A DNA stretch of 13,687 nt, taken from assembly GCA_035765755.1 (NCBI GenBank), contig DASTWW010000160.1, positions 1-13,687 on the forward strand. The letters run 5' to 3'. Made by a program: the position numbers and the translations under genes. This document shows, piece after piece, positions 1 through 6,610 of the stretch (its first letter is position 1; every line of letters begins with the position of its first letter). The notes under the pieces were generated by a model that worked only from the letters and a program-made list of their open reading frames with translations, was not told the DNA's origin and ran no database searches. The stretch comes from DASSKA01 sp035765755. Lineage in GTDB: Bacteria > Actinomycetota > Actinomycetes > Propionibacteriales > Nocardioidaceae.

Positions 1-1007
1 TCCCGCGCCGGGTCCACCCCGGCGGAGGAGCAGGCGGCGGCCACGGTCGGGAACCGCCTCCGCACGTCGGCCACGGCGCGGGCATCCAGCCAGACGTGGT
101 CGGTCCCCTCGACGGTCATGGTGCGGTGGATCGCCGCGGCGACCACGTCGCGGGGAGCCAGGTCCGCTGCGGGGTGGACGTGGCGCATGAACGGCCGTCC
201 GGCACGGTCCAGGAGCACGGCGCCCTCTCCACGTAGCGCCTCGGTGACCAGCGGCAGCTGGCCGTGCACGGCGGAGGTGGCCAGTGCGGTGGGATGGAAC
301 TGCACGAACTCGAGGTCGGTGAGGGTCGCCCCAGCACGGAGCGCCAGCGCGAGCCCCTCGCCGCGGACGCCGGCGGGGTTGGTCGTCGCCCCGAAGACGT
401 GCCCGATGCCGCCGGTGGCCAGCACCACGGCGCGTGCCCGAACCCGGACCCGGCCCTGCGGCCCGGCGGCTTCCAGCCCGGTGACGGCGGGCCCGTGGGG
501 CGTCATGGCCAGCGTCAGCGCGGTGACCCGGGTGCGTCGCAGCCGTTGCAGGCCAACCCGGTCGGCCTGCGCGCGCAGGACCCGCCAGACCTCGGCCCCG
601 GTCGAGTCGCCGCCGGCGTGCACGATGCGCCGGCTGCGGTGACCACCCTCGCGGGAGCGGCACAGCGCCCCGGAGTCGGTGCGGTCCAGCCGCGCGCCCG
701 CGGCCACCAGCTCGGCCAGCCGCAGCGGCCCTTCCTCCACGAGCCGCTGCACGGCGACCGGGTCGCAGAGCCCGCCACCGGCCACGTGCGTGTCGTGGGC
801 GTGCTCGGCCGGGTCGTCGTCCGCGAAGGCCGCGGCGATGCCGCCCTGGGCCCACCGCGTGGATCCGTCGCCGTCCTCGACGACGAGCACCCGCCGGGTG
901 CGGGCCAGGCCGAGTGCGGCCGTCATCCCCGCGACGCCGCTGCCCACCACGACGACGTCCACGTCGTATTGGGGCAGCCCGCCGGCGCGAGCGGTGGTGC
1001 GCATCAT
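1..1007 (-). CDS. nadB: L-aspartate oxidase NadB, C-terminus cut by window edge
   Basis: This flavoprotein oxidises L-aspartate to iminoaspartate, the first step of de novo NAD synthesis, and passes it to NadA. About 335 residues are visible of a family that usually has 500-560, so the C-terminal part lies beyond the left edge. The N-terminus reads MMRTTARAGG, then the FAD dinucleotide motif VVVVGSGVAGMTAA at about residues 18-31. The NadB signatures STRWAQGGIAAA and DTHVAGGGLCDP follow, and later EFVQFHPTAL and RGEGAVLLDRAGRPF. These distinguish it from succinate dehydrogenase flavoproteins. The start ATG at 1007-1005 overlaps the nadA stop as ATGA, so translation is probably coupled. A second ATG follows directly at 1004-1002. 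nadC is the usual next gene in actinomycetes but is outside the window. Confidence 0.95.
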   Translation of the reverse strand, partial: MMRTTARAGGLPQYDVDVVVVGSGVAGMTAALGLARTRRVLVVEDGDGSTRWAQGGIAAAFADDDPAEHAHDTHVAGGGLCDPVAVQRLVEEGPLRLAELVAAGARLDRTDSGALCRSREGGHRSRRIVHAGGDSTGAEVWRVLRAQADRVGLQRLRRTRVTALTLAMTPHGPAVTGLEAAGPQGRVRVRARAVVLATGGIGHVFGATTNPAGVRGEGLALALRAGATLTDLEFVQFHPTALATSAVHGQLPLVTEALRGEGAVLLDRAGRPFMRHVHPAADLAPRDVVAAAIHRTMTVEGTDHVWLDARAVADVRRRFPTVAAACSSAGVDPAR

Positions 1008-2011
1008 TCCCCGCTTCCCGGCTCGCCGAGGGCGACCATCGCCTCGACCGCACGTCGCGCCCGCGCCGCCACATCCGGGTCCACGTGCACCTCGTCGCGG
1101 CCCTCTTGCAGGCAGCGCAGCAGCCGCTCGGGGGTGGTCATCTTCATGAACCGGCAGGAGGCGTTCGGGTTCATGGGCAGGAACGTGGCGGACGTGTTGG
1201 CCTTGCGAAGCTGGTGCAGCATGCCCACCTCGGTGGCCACCAGCACCGTGGACGCGGAGGTCGCGCGCGCGGCGTCCACCATGCCGCCGGTGGAGAGGAT
1301 CTTGGTGCGCTCGCTCGGCAGCTCGCCCTCGCCGGCCAGCCACAGCGCCGAGGTGGCACACCCGCACTCGGGGTGCACGAGCAGCTCGGCGTCCGGGTGG
1401 TCGACCGCCATCTGGCGTACGTCGCCCGGGCTGATCGCCGCGTGCACGTGGCACTCCCCCAGCCACACCGAGATGTTGTCCCGCCCCGTCTGGCGCCGCA
1501 CGTGCGCGCCCAGGAACTGGTCGGGGAGGAAGAGCACCGGCCGGTCGGGCGGGATGGACTCCACCACCTGGACCGCGTTGGACGAGGTGCAGCACACGTC
1601 CGCCTCGGCCTTCACCTCGGCGCTGGTGTTGACGTAGGCGACCACCGCGGCGCCGGGGTGCTCGTCCTTCCAGCGCCGCAGCGTCTCGGCGTCGATGGTG
1701 TCCGCGAGGGAACACCCGGCTTCCGCGGCCGGGACAAGCACCGTCTTGCCGGGGCTGAGGATCTTCGCGGTCTCCGCCATGAAGTACACGCCGCACAGCA
1801 CGATGGTCGAGGCGTCGGTCTGCGCCGCGAAGCGGGACAGCGCCAGGGAGTCCCCGACCAGATCGGCCACGTCCTGGATCTCCGCGGTCATGTAGTTGTG
1901 CGCCAGCACCACCGCGTCGCGCTCGCGGGCCAGCCGCCGTACCTCTTCCCGCCAGTCGTCGGGGACCTCACCGGTCGCCACGGAAACGCCAGCAGTGGCC
2001 GTCGCGCTCAT
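1004..2011 (-). CDS. nadA: Quinolinate synthase NadA
   Basis: NadA condenses iminoaspartate with dihydroxyacetone phosphate to quinolinate, using a [4Fe-4S] cluster, in the cytoplasm. The 335-residue length is normal. Substrate-site motif AHNYMTAEIQDVAD is at about 37-50. The three likely cluster ligands are C100 (AEAGCSLADT), C216 (HPECGCATS) and C286 (NASCRFMKMTTPERL). WLGECHVHAAI and KILSTGGMVDAA also fit the family. Start ATG at 2011-2009 has a Shine-Dalgarno AGGAG a few bases upstream. It is the first gene of a minus-strand operon with nadB (4-bp overlap) and is divergent from nrtR, so repression by NrtR when NAD is plentiful is expected from context. Confidence 0.97.
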   Translation of the reverse strand: MSATATAGVSVATGEVPDDWREEVRRLARERDAVVLAHNYMTAEIQDVADLVGDSLALSRFAAQTDASTIVLCGVYFMAETAKILSPGKTVLVPAAEAGCSLADTIDAETLRRWKDEHPGAAVVAYVNTSAEVKAEADVCCTSSNAVQVVESIPPDRPVLFLPDQFLGAHVRRQTGRDNISVWLGECHVHAAISPGDVRQMAVDHPDAELLVHPECGCATSALWLAGEGELPSERTKILSTGGMVDAARATSASTVLVATEVGMLHQLRKANTSATFLPMNPNASCRFMKMTTPERLLRCLQEGRDEVHVDPDVAARARRAVEAMVALGEPGSGE

Positions 2012-2043
2012 CCGAGCTCCTGTTTTCGCCTTAGAGTCGATAA

Positions 2044-2060
2044 CTTGCCTGTCAGGCTAG
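2044..2060. promoter_or_regulatory. Palindrome, candidate NrtR operator
   Basis: CTTGCCTGTCAGGCTAG is a 17-bp palindrome around a central T with one mismatched pair; the inner arms GCCTG/CAGGC are perfect. It sits in the 59-bp gap between nadA and nrtR and overlaps the likely promoter of each. NrtR proteins usually bind a palindrome in exactly this position, so autoregulation plus repression of nadAB is the simplest reading. I cannot confirm the motif against known NrtR sites. Confidence 0.55.
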
Positions 2061-2063
2061 CAT
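2058..2063 (+). promoter_or_regulatory. -10 hexamer of nrtR, leaderless start
   Basis: TAGCAT lies 7 nt before the GTG at 2071 and there is no Shine-Dalgarno, so the transcript probably begins at the start codon. No convincing -35 is seen. The hexamer overlaps the right end of the palindrome. Confidence 0.45.
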
Positions 2064-2070
2064 CAACCGC

Positions 2071-2814
2071 GTGAGCGCCGGACCTGTCCCGTTTCCTGCC
2101 TATCCGCACGAGGTGCTTGCCGTCGTACTGTCCGTGCGTGGTGACACGCTGAGCGTGCTCCTGTGGCGTCGGAAGCAAGCGCCGCACGCCGGCCGTTGGG
2201 CGCTCCCCGGCGGCGGGGTCGAGCCCAAGCTGCGGCTGCGGGAGGCGCTCAGCAAGCACCTGGCCACCAAGGTCGACGTCCGCGAGATCGCCTGGCTCGA
2301 GCAGGTGGCCACCCACAGCCGCGTCGACCGCGACCCGCGAGGACGCGTCCTCGCCACCGGGTACCTCGCGCTCATCCCACCCGACGCCGAGCCGGCACTG
2401 CCCGACGACACGTCCTGGTTCCCGGTGGCCCAGCTTCCGCGCTTGGCCTTCGACCACCACTACTTCGTCGCCGCCGCCGTCGAACGGCTGCGGGCGAAGC
2501 TCAGCTACACCAACGTCGGCTTCGCCCTGGCGCCCAGCGAGTTCACCATCCAGCGGTTGCGTGAGGTGGTCAGCGCCGCACTCGGGTACGACGTGGGCCC
2601 GACCAACCTGCACCGGGTGATGACCCGCCGCGGGATGATCGAGCCCACCGGCGAACGCAGCGTCCCCGGGCAGGGCGGCGGCCGACCTGCGGCGCTCTAC
2701 CGGTTCCGCGAGCGCACCTTGGAGGTCACCGACCCGTTCGCCGTGCTCCGACCTCCGAAAGGCGAACAGCGGCGCCAGGGCGGGGACAAGCTGACCCATC
2801 CGGGGCATGTATGA
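2071..2814 (+). CDS. nrtR: NrtR-type Nudix-related transcriptional regulator of NAD biosynthesis
   Basis: This 247-residue protein joins an N-terminal Nudix-like domain (about 10-140) to a C-terminal winged helix (about 145-225). The Nudix core is recognisable (GRWALPGGGVEP, 41-52), but the REUxEE part of the Nudix box reads REALSKHLATK. The metal-binding glutamates are missing, so it should bind rather than cleave an ADP-ribose-type ligand. LAFDHHYFVAAAVERLRAKL leads into the winged helix FTIQRLREVVSAALG...NLHRVM, as in NrtR. The family represses NAD genes and releases DNA on binding ADP-ribose or related metabolites. Divergence from nadA supports this role. The GTG at 2071 is chosen because the Nudix fold begins right after it and a -10-like hexamer precedes it. 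Confidence 0.9.
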   Translation: MSAGPVPFPAYPHEVLAVVLSVRGDTLSVLLWRRKQAPHAGRWALPGGGVEPKLRLREALSKHLATKVDVREIAWLEQVATHSRVDRDPRGRVLATGYLALIPPDAEPALPDDTSWFPVAQLPRLAFDHHYFVAAAVERLRAKLSYTNVGFALAPSEFTIQRLREVVSAALGYDVGPTNLHRVMTRRGMIEPTGERSVPGQGGGRPAALYRFRERTLEVTDPFAVLRPPKGEQRRQGGDKLTHPGHV

Positions 2815-2815
2815 T
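2810..2815 (+). promoter_or_regulatory. Candidate -10 for tRNA-Phe
   Basis: TATGAT overlaps the nrtR stop codon (TGA 2812-2814) and lies about 43 nt before the mature tRNA 5' end. The upstream -35 region is weak, and read-through from nrtR is also possible. Confidence 0.4.
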
Positions 2816-2858
2816 TCCACGCGTTCGCGAGATCGGCTCCGCGCACGATCGCGAATGT

Positions 2859-2935
2859 GGGCAGGTAGCTCAGTTGGTACGAGCGTCCGCCTGAAAAGTG
2901 GAAGGTCGGCGGTTCGACCCCGCCCCTGCCCACCA
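2859..2935 (+). tRNA. tRNA-Phe (anticodon GAA)
   Basis: A full cloverleaf is visible. Acceptor arm GGGCAGG pairs with CCTGCCC (2925-2931); D stem GCTC/GAGC; anticodon stem TCCGC/GTGGA with one G-T pair; loop CTGAAAA with anticodon GAA at 2893-2895; variable loop AGGTC; T stem GGCGG/CCGCC around TTCGACC. The discriminator is A and CCA is encoded at 2933-2935. It is followed 3 nt later by a strong terminator hairpin. tRNA 3' ends are common integration sites, but no second copy of this 3' end is seen in the window. Confidence 0.98.
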
Positions 2936-2938
2936 CCG

Positions 2939-2974
2939 AAGCCGCAGGTCAGATGTCCTTCTGACCTGCGGCTT
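2939..2974 (+). terminator. Terminator after tRNA-Phe
   Basis: A perfect 13-bp stem, GCCGCAGGTCAGA (2941-2953) and TCTGACCTGCGGC (2960-2972), encloses a 6-nt loop. Flanking AA/TT extends the stem to 15 bp, and TTT follows. It is the strongest hairpin in the window and ends the tRNA transcript. Confidence 0.92.
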
Positions 2975-2975
2975 T

Positions 2976-3293
2976 GTCGCGTCCAAGATCCCCGGCACCC
3001 AACGCAGCCCGTCACTTCGGCGTGTCGTGCATCCCACGTGCACGTCCAGACGGACGTTCCCAGTGTCCAGCAACGCCACGCGGATCCTCGCGCTCACTCA
3101 GCACACAGACCGTCCCCCCGACGTTGAAAGGGTGGACCCGCCAGTCTCGCCGAGCAACCTCCACCTGGAAGAGACGAAGTCCCGGCGCAGCATTACGCCC
3201 AGTCTGACGTAGAGTGCTCGCCGCCTGAGTTGACCGGAGTTGGGCGGTTCCGAGACAGCCTCCTCGCCTCCACCGATCTGAAGGACTTGGATC
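2976..3293. other. Gap of about 318 bp with no supported gene
   Basis: No reading frame here has a credible start, ribosome site and protein-like content. Frames on the minus strand run on into the antisense of the terminator and tRNA, giving artefactual peptides. It may hold a degraded relic beside the tRNA, but nothing identifiable remains. Confidence 0.6.
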
Positions 3294-3299
3294 TAGCAT
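3294..3299 (+). promoter_or_regulatory. -10 hexamer of the ornithine cyclodeaminase-family gene
   Basis: TAGCAT, identical to the hexamer in front of nrtR, lies 6 nt before the ATG at 3306. No Shine-Dalgarno at normal spacing is present, which suggests a leaderless transcript. Confidence 0.5.
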
Positions 3300-3305
3300 C
3301 GAGGC

Positions 3306-4241
3306 ATGTCGGCCAGCAGCCCCCGGGTCATCACCGACGACGATTTGCACGTCTGGCTCCACCCGGTCGAGGCCGTGGAATGCATGCGCCGGGCAACGGT
3401 CGCCGCGCTCGAACAACGCCTCTGCGCCCCGCCGCGGGTCAGCGCCGACCTCGGCGCTGGACGCATTGTGTTCACCGTAGGCGCGATGTCTGGGCAGTGG
3501 TATGGCTATCGGAGCTACGACACCTTCGATCACTCGGCAGGAGAGCAGGTCGTTGTGGCGCACTCCGCAAGGACTGGGCGGGTACGCGCGATCGCCATCG
3601 GCGAGACGCTCGGCAGACTTCGCACCGGCGCCCTCGGCGGTCTCGCGGCCGATATCCTCGCGCGTCGCGACGCCTCCACGCTCGGGCTCATCGGCGCCGG
3701 AGCGCAGGCATGGACGCAGCTGTGGGCACTGACCGGGGTCAGGAAGCTGGACGATGTCCGCGTGTACGCCCGAACTGAGGGCCGCGCCGCCGCCTTCGCA
3801 GCTCGGGCGCGCCGGGAAATGGGCATCCCCTGCGAGGCAGCAGGGTCTGCGGAGGCAGCTGTCCGAGACCGCGACATCGTCGTCCTGGCCACGACCAGTC
3901 CGACTCCGGTTCTGGACTCGCGATGGTTGGCCCGAGGCAGCCACGTCACCACACTCGGACCGAAGCAGGTGGACCGCGCCGAGTTCGACCTCTCCCTCCT
4001 AGATGCCGCAGACGTCCTCGCCACCGACTCCCCCATCCAGCTCCAGGCCTACGACCCACCCGCCCTCGCTGCCGTCTCCGGCCACGCCGACCGCGTCCGC
4101 TCCCTCGGTGCTCTCGTCGCCGCCCCGTTCCGGCGAACCACAGACGACGAGAGCACGGTCTACCTGTCCGTGGGCCTCGCCGGCACCGAGATCGCCCTCC
4201 TCGAGCACGTCGCCAGCCTGATCGACCAGAACCGCCGTTGA
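3306..4241 (+). CDS. Ornithine cyclodeaminase / mu-crystallin family protein
   Basis: This 311-residue NAD(P)-binding protein has the usual family length. The family includes ornithine cyclodeaminase, alanine dehydrogenase, ketimine reductase and N-(carboxyethyl)amino acid-forming enzymes, so the substrate cannot be fixed from sequence. Seen: RLRTGALGGLAA at about 104-115 (conserved Arg at 106), the Rossmann dinucleotide motif LGLIGAGAQAWTQ at about 126-138, TLGPKQVDRAEFD in the nucleotide-binding half, and C-terminal STVYLSVGLAGTEIALLEH. Where cyclodeaminases usually carry a catalytic Lys around residue 69, this protein reads YGYRSYDTF, with Arg, so true cyclodeaminase activity is doubtful. 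It stands alone between tRNA-Phe and a convergent dinB-type gene. The start is supported by the -10-like hexamer. Confidence 0.88.
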   Translation: MSASSPRVITDDDLHVWLHPVEAVECMRRATVAALEQRLCAPPRVSADLGAGRIVFTVGAMSGQWYGYRSYDTFDHSAGEQVVVAHSARTGRVRAIAIGETLGRLRTGALGGLAADILARRDASTLGLIGAGAQAWTQLWALTGVRKLDDVRVYARTEGRAAAFAARARREMGIPCEAAGSAEAAVRDRDIVVLATTSPTPVLDSRWLARGSHVTTLGPKQVDRAEFDLSLLDAADVLATDSPIQLQAYDPPALAAVSGHADRVRSLGALVAAPFRRTTDDESTVYLSVGLAGTEIALLEHVASLIDQNRR

Positions 4242-4379
4242 CCAGGAGCCGCCGCCAGCCACAGCGACGGTCGCCGCGTAGCGTCTCCGTTCCGCCGCCA
4301 ATGCCCATCCGGTGGCAGGGATCCCCCCAGTCAATTGGAATGGAGGGCGCGGCCTCGGCGAGTGACCCACGCGCGACGT

Positions 4380-4982
4380 CTATGGGCTTCTGTCCCCGTC
4401 GGACTCATCGAGGGCTCGCATTACCGTCTTACCAGTGATGCGGATGTCGTGAAGATGGTGCGTGCCCTCGTGCATAGCCTGTCGCACGAGCCAGAGCGCA
4501 GTTCGTTCCTCTCCGGGCAGGCGCGTTACCGTTCGTGACCACTCGCGTCGATCGGTGCGAGCGACCTCGTCGCAGAACCCGCAGATCGCTGCCTCCAGTT
4601 CATCCAGTACGGCCCCCAGATCGCTTTCGTTGTATCTAAAGCGGCGGGCACGCAGGTCGTTGAGCATCGGCTCGAGAATTGGAGCGTCCTCGGTGCGCGC
4701 TCGGTATAGGCGGATGGTGTAGGCGACATAGACGTCACGGACATGGCAGGCGTACTCGGCAACCGACCAACCCTCGTCAGATGGTCGCGCCTGACGCAGG
4801 TGGGCCGGCACAGCGGCGACGGCGTCGCGCACATCGCGCGGTACGGATCTGATGACGTCCATCGCGTGAGGCACGTCAACCTCGCTGTAGCTGACGTTGC
4901 AAGTGTGGCAGACGTGACCCTCCGCGGGGAGCGGCGGCAACTTGCCAGATCGACGTGATTCCTTGCCAAGGCGCATGCGCAC
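4380..4982 (-). CDS. DinB-superfamily protein with N-terminal CxxC segment
   Basis: This 200-residue protein of the DinB/YfiT four-helix-bundle superfamily includes metal-dependent thiol transferases and many uncharacterised enzymes. Likely metal ligands are H80 (WSVAEYACHVRDVY) and the pair H171/H175 in AMHEGTHHLHDI. An N-terminal segment of about 40 residues carries HVCHTCNVSYSEVD (C25, C28), a short cysteine pair seen before the DinB fold in some actinobacterial members. The GTG start at 4982 keeps this segment, but no clear Shine-Dalgarno precedes it, so the exact start is uncertain. It is convergent with the upstream plus-strand gene (138-bp gap, nothing notable in it). Substrate and cofactor thiol are unknown. 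Confidence 0.82.
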   Translation of the reverse strand: MRMRLGKESRRSGKLPPLPAEGHVCHTCNVSYSEVDVPHAMDVIRSVPRDVRDAVAAVPAHLRQARPSDEGWSVAEYACHVRDVYVAYTIRLYRARTEDAPILEPMLNDLRARRFRYNESDLGAVLDELEAAICGFCDEVARTDRREWSRTVTRLPGEERTALWLVRQAMHEGTHHLHDIRITGKTVMRALDESDGDRSP

Positions 4983-5122
4983 ATGATGCGACGGTGTGCC
5001 CGGCCAGGGTCAAACAAGTCGCAGCGAGCACTCCCCTCGAGGCTGCTTTGGAGGGCGCTCCGGGGCGCAACCGCACGGGACTGCTTCGAACCGGATGCTT
5101 CCGAGCGCACCGAGCTTCCCTT

Positions 5123-5139
5123 TCGACCGACGCGGTCGA
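5123..5139. repeat. 17-bp palindrome TCGACCG-N3-CGGTCGA
   Basis: Perfect 7-bp arms surround ACG in the 239-bp gap between the dinB-type gene and the PPOX gene. It lies about 140 bp upstream of the dinB-type start and 85 bp beyond the PPOX stop. On the plus strand TTTT follows, but no plus-strand gene feeds into it. An operator or a bidirectional stem are both possible. Confidence 0.4.
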
Positions 5140-5181
5140 TTTTCCGCACTCTTGCCGCCGACACAGCGGAATGTATGGACC

Positions 5182-5207
5182 CTGACGCGCTGAGGGACAC
5201 GCGTCAG
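5182..5207 (-). terminator. Hairpin after the PPOX gene, possible terminator
   Basis: CTGACGCG (5182-5189) and CGCGTCAG (5200-5207) form a perfect 8-bp stem with a 10-nt loop. It lies 15 bp downstream of the minus-strand PPOX stop. There is no T tract, as is common for hairpins at actinobacterial gene ends. Confidence 0.4.
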
Positions 5208-5221
5208 CGGAGCCTCCTGTC

Positions 5222-5602
5222 CTAGGGCACCTGGCGCGCACTCCTCGCGGCTCGGAGACCCCAGGAGACGATCCGCTCCGGGTGAATGCGGATCGTCGGC
5301 GCGGGAGTACGACGGACCTCCGCGCGCCCGCGGACCTCCACCGCCTGGGGCCGCCAAGGGTCGATGCTCGCGAGATCGTCGATCACGATGGCGGCACGGC
5401 CGTTTCGCTCCACGTCGCGGAACTTCTTCGTCCGCTCCAGGTCGTGTCCGAACACGTCGATGGTGTCCGTCACCGCGTTGTGTACCCAACCGGTGGGAAC
5501 GACGTGGGGCGTCCCGTCCGCACCAACGGTGGCAAGACGGCCGAGCCGCCGGTCGGCGTGCAAGAACTCGAGCTCGGCGTCCGTGAACACGCTCTTGGTC
5601 AT
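5222..5602 (-). CDS. PPOX-class F420-type oxidoreductase (split-barrel flavin/deazaflavin protein)
   Basis: This 126-residue protein of the pyridoxamine-phosphate-oxidase-like split-barrel family belongs to the short F420-dependent subgroup typical of actinomycetes. Seen: N-terminal FTDAELEFLHADRRLGRLATVGADGTPHVVPTGW (given here only by position, about 6-39), DVFGHDLERTKKFRDVERNG at about 49-68, and the C-terminal signature IRIHPERIVSWGL at about 104-116. The length is normal. The ATG at 5602-5600 overlaps the stop of the upstream DUF6069 gene as ATGA, so the two are co-transcribed and probably translationally coupled. The substrate is unknown, and cofactor preference for F420 over FMN is inferred from family resemblance. 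Confidence 0.88.
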   Translation of the reverse strand: MTKSVFTDAELEFLHADRRLGRLATVGADGTPHVVPTGWVHNAVTDTIDVFGHDLERTKKFRDVERNGRAAIVIDDLASIDPWRPQAVEVRGRAEVRRTPAPTIRIHPERIVSWGLRAARSARQVP

Positions 5603-6042
5603 CGCGGCTGCTCGCTCTTGGAGGATGCGGCGGTCCCGTAAAGCAGCGGGACGACCACTGCTGCGACTGTGAGATGCAAGAGCAGCAACGCGACCCGGTC
5701 GCCCACCTCGACGCCGGTGCCCGACAGGGGCCCCGCGAGGGAGGCGAGAAGCCCCGCAGCCACGATCGTTAGCCAGACCCGTCGACCGCGCCGACTGAAC
5801 CGCTCGGCCGCGGCCAGCGCCGCCCAGGCGAACAGCCCGGCGACCAGGCTCACGGCCACGACCGTTGCGGCGGGGAGCTGCTGCGAGGACCCGTCACCGA
5901 ACGCGGGCTGTCGCACGCCACCAATCACCTCGACCTCGACGCCCCAGACGACGAGCGCGGCCAGAGCGCCGGCGGCCACCGCGCCCCCTCGCCGCACCGC
6001 CACGACGGGAACGACCTTGCGGAACTCGGTGAGGGCTGTCAT
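5599..6042 (-). CDS. DUF6069 family membrane protein
   Basis: This 147-residue protein has four predicted hydrophobic segments at about 19-38, 57-80, 88-106 and 115-135. The spacing and motifs (AERFSRRGRRVWLTI, LLASLAGPLSGTG, LLLHLTVAAVVVPLL) are those of the actinobacterial DUF6069 family, whose function is unknown. I start it at the ATG 6042-6040, which has a good Shine-Dalgarno GGAGG 8 nt upstream. A longer reading from 6075 would place the start inside the operator region. It is the first gene of a two-gene operon with the PPOX enzyme and is divergent from a MarR regulator. Confidence 0.85.
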   Translation of the reverse strand: MTALTEFRKVVPVVAVRRGGAVAAGALAALVVWGVEVEVIGGVRQPAFGDGSSQQLPAATVVAVSLVAGLFAWAALAAAERFSRRGRRVWLTIVAAGLLASLAGPLSGTGVEVGDRVALLLLHLTVAAVVVPLLYGTAASSKSEQPR

Positions 6043-6066
6043 CGTGACCACCTCCGATTTACATGA

Positions 6067-6113
6067 CATCATCACCTAGATACGTGATGATAGAACCTAT
6101 CTGGGTGATGTTG
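6067..6113. promoter_or_regulatory. Candidate MarR operator, three related half sites
   Basis: ATCATCAC (6068-6075) and GTGATGAT (6084-6091) are perfect inverted copies 8 bp apart. A third copy, GGTGATG, follows at 6104-6110. On a larger scale, 6067-6082 and 6098-6113 are inverted repeats matching at 14 of 16 pairs. All lie between the divergent MarR and DUF6069 genes and overlap the likely minus-strand promoter. MarR regulators typically bind such sites and repress both directions. Confidence 0.6.
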
Positions 6114-6117
6114 TCAA
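6087..6117 (-). promoter_or_regulatory. Candidate promoter of the DUF6069-PPOX operon
   Basis: On the minus strand a perfect -35 TTGACA (6117-6112) is followed by -10 TATCAT (6092-6087). The spacer is 19 bp, longer than ideal. It is embedded in the repeated operator-like sites. Confidence 0.55.
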
Positions 6118-6121
6118 TGGT

Positions 6122-6127
6122 TATGCT
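6122..6127 (+). promoter_or_regulatory. -10 hexamer of the marR-type gene, leaderless start
   Basis: TATGCT lies exactly 6 nt before the GTG at 6134, with no Shine-Dalgarno between. The same geometry recurs at several other genes in the window. Confidence 0.5.
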
Positions 6128-6133
6128 GGACGG

Positions 6134-6610
6134 GTGAACGCCCATGTGCACCAGGCCGCGGACGACGTGCCGCGGGCCCTCGGGCGCCTGCGAGTCGCAC
6201 TCGAGTACGCCTACGTCCGGGCCAGCCGGGAGCTTGACCTCACCGCGCAACAGGCGGAGCTGCTGTGCGCTGCCATGAAGCCGGTCCGGATCGGCGACCT
6301 CGCGACCGCGTTGCGCTGCGACAGGTCCAACGTGAGCCGGCTTGTCGACCGAGCGGCAAGCAGGGGGTTGCTCGAGCGTCAACCTGCGGCAGAGGACGGG
6401 CGGGTGAGCGTGGTTCGGCTCAGTTCCGACGGTGAGATGCTCGCGAGCCGCTTCATCGAGGCGCTCGAAAGGCAGACGGCGCCGCTGCTTGCCGGGTGGT
6501 CCGCCGCACGGCAGCGCAACGCCATCAGGGTCCTCAACGAGGTTGCCGACTCCCTCGAGTGCGACGAAGCGGAGCCGCGGCGCCGGCCCGCGCCCCGACG
6601 GAGCGGCTGA
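6134..6610 (+). CDS. MarR family transcriptional regulator
   Basis: This 158-residue winged-helix regulator has a normal MarR length. The helix-turn-helix lies at about 52-82 (RIGDLATALRCDRSNVSRLVDRAASRGLL) and the wing at about 83-98 (ERQPAAEDGRVSVVRLS), with the conserved Asp-Gly-Arg of the family. Long flanking helices at both ends form the dimer interface. The GTG start is preferred because a -10-like hexamer is 6 nt upstream and the first helix begins soon after. It is divergent from the DUF6069-PPOX operon, so it probably represses that operon and itself. The ligand is unknown; lipophilic or phenolic compounds are common in the family. Confidence 0.88.
   Translation: MNAHVHQAADDVPRALGRLRVALEYAYVRASRELDLTAQQAELLCAAMKPVRIGDLATALRCDRSNVSRLVDRAASRGLLERQPAAEDGRVSVVRLSSDGEMLASRFIEALERQTAPLLAGWSAARQRNAIRVLNEVADSLECDEAEPRRRPAPRRSG

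Larger units (their letters stand above)
2038..2066 (-). promoter_or_regulatory. Candidate nadA promoter
   Basis: Reading the minus strand, TTGATG (2066-2061) and TTATCG (2043-2038) are separated by exactly 17 bp, with the nadA Shine-Dalgarno about 20 bases further on. The -10 match is poor, so the assignment is tentative. The 17-bp spacer coincides with the palindrome at 2044-2060. Confidence 0.35.

Noticed and set aside
264..2074. Long plus-strand frames opposite nadB and nadA
   Set aside because: They are shadows caused by the strong G/C third-position bias of the real minus-strand genes and have no recognisable domains.
2859..2935. tRNA-Phe as the attachment site of an integrated island
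   Set aside because: No integrase gene and no second copy of the tRNA 3' end are present in the window.
2697..3097. Minus-strand frames with peptides such as GRGRTADLPLF and AGSNRRPSTFQ
   Set aside because: These are antisense translations of the tRNA-Phe and its terminator, a familiar annotation artefact.
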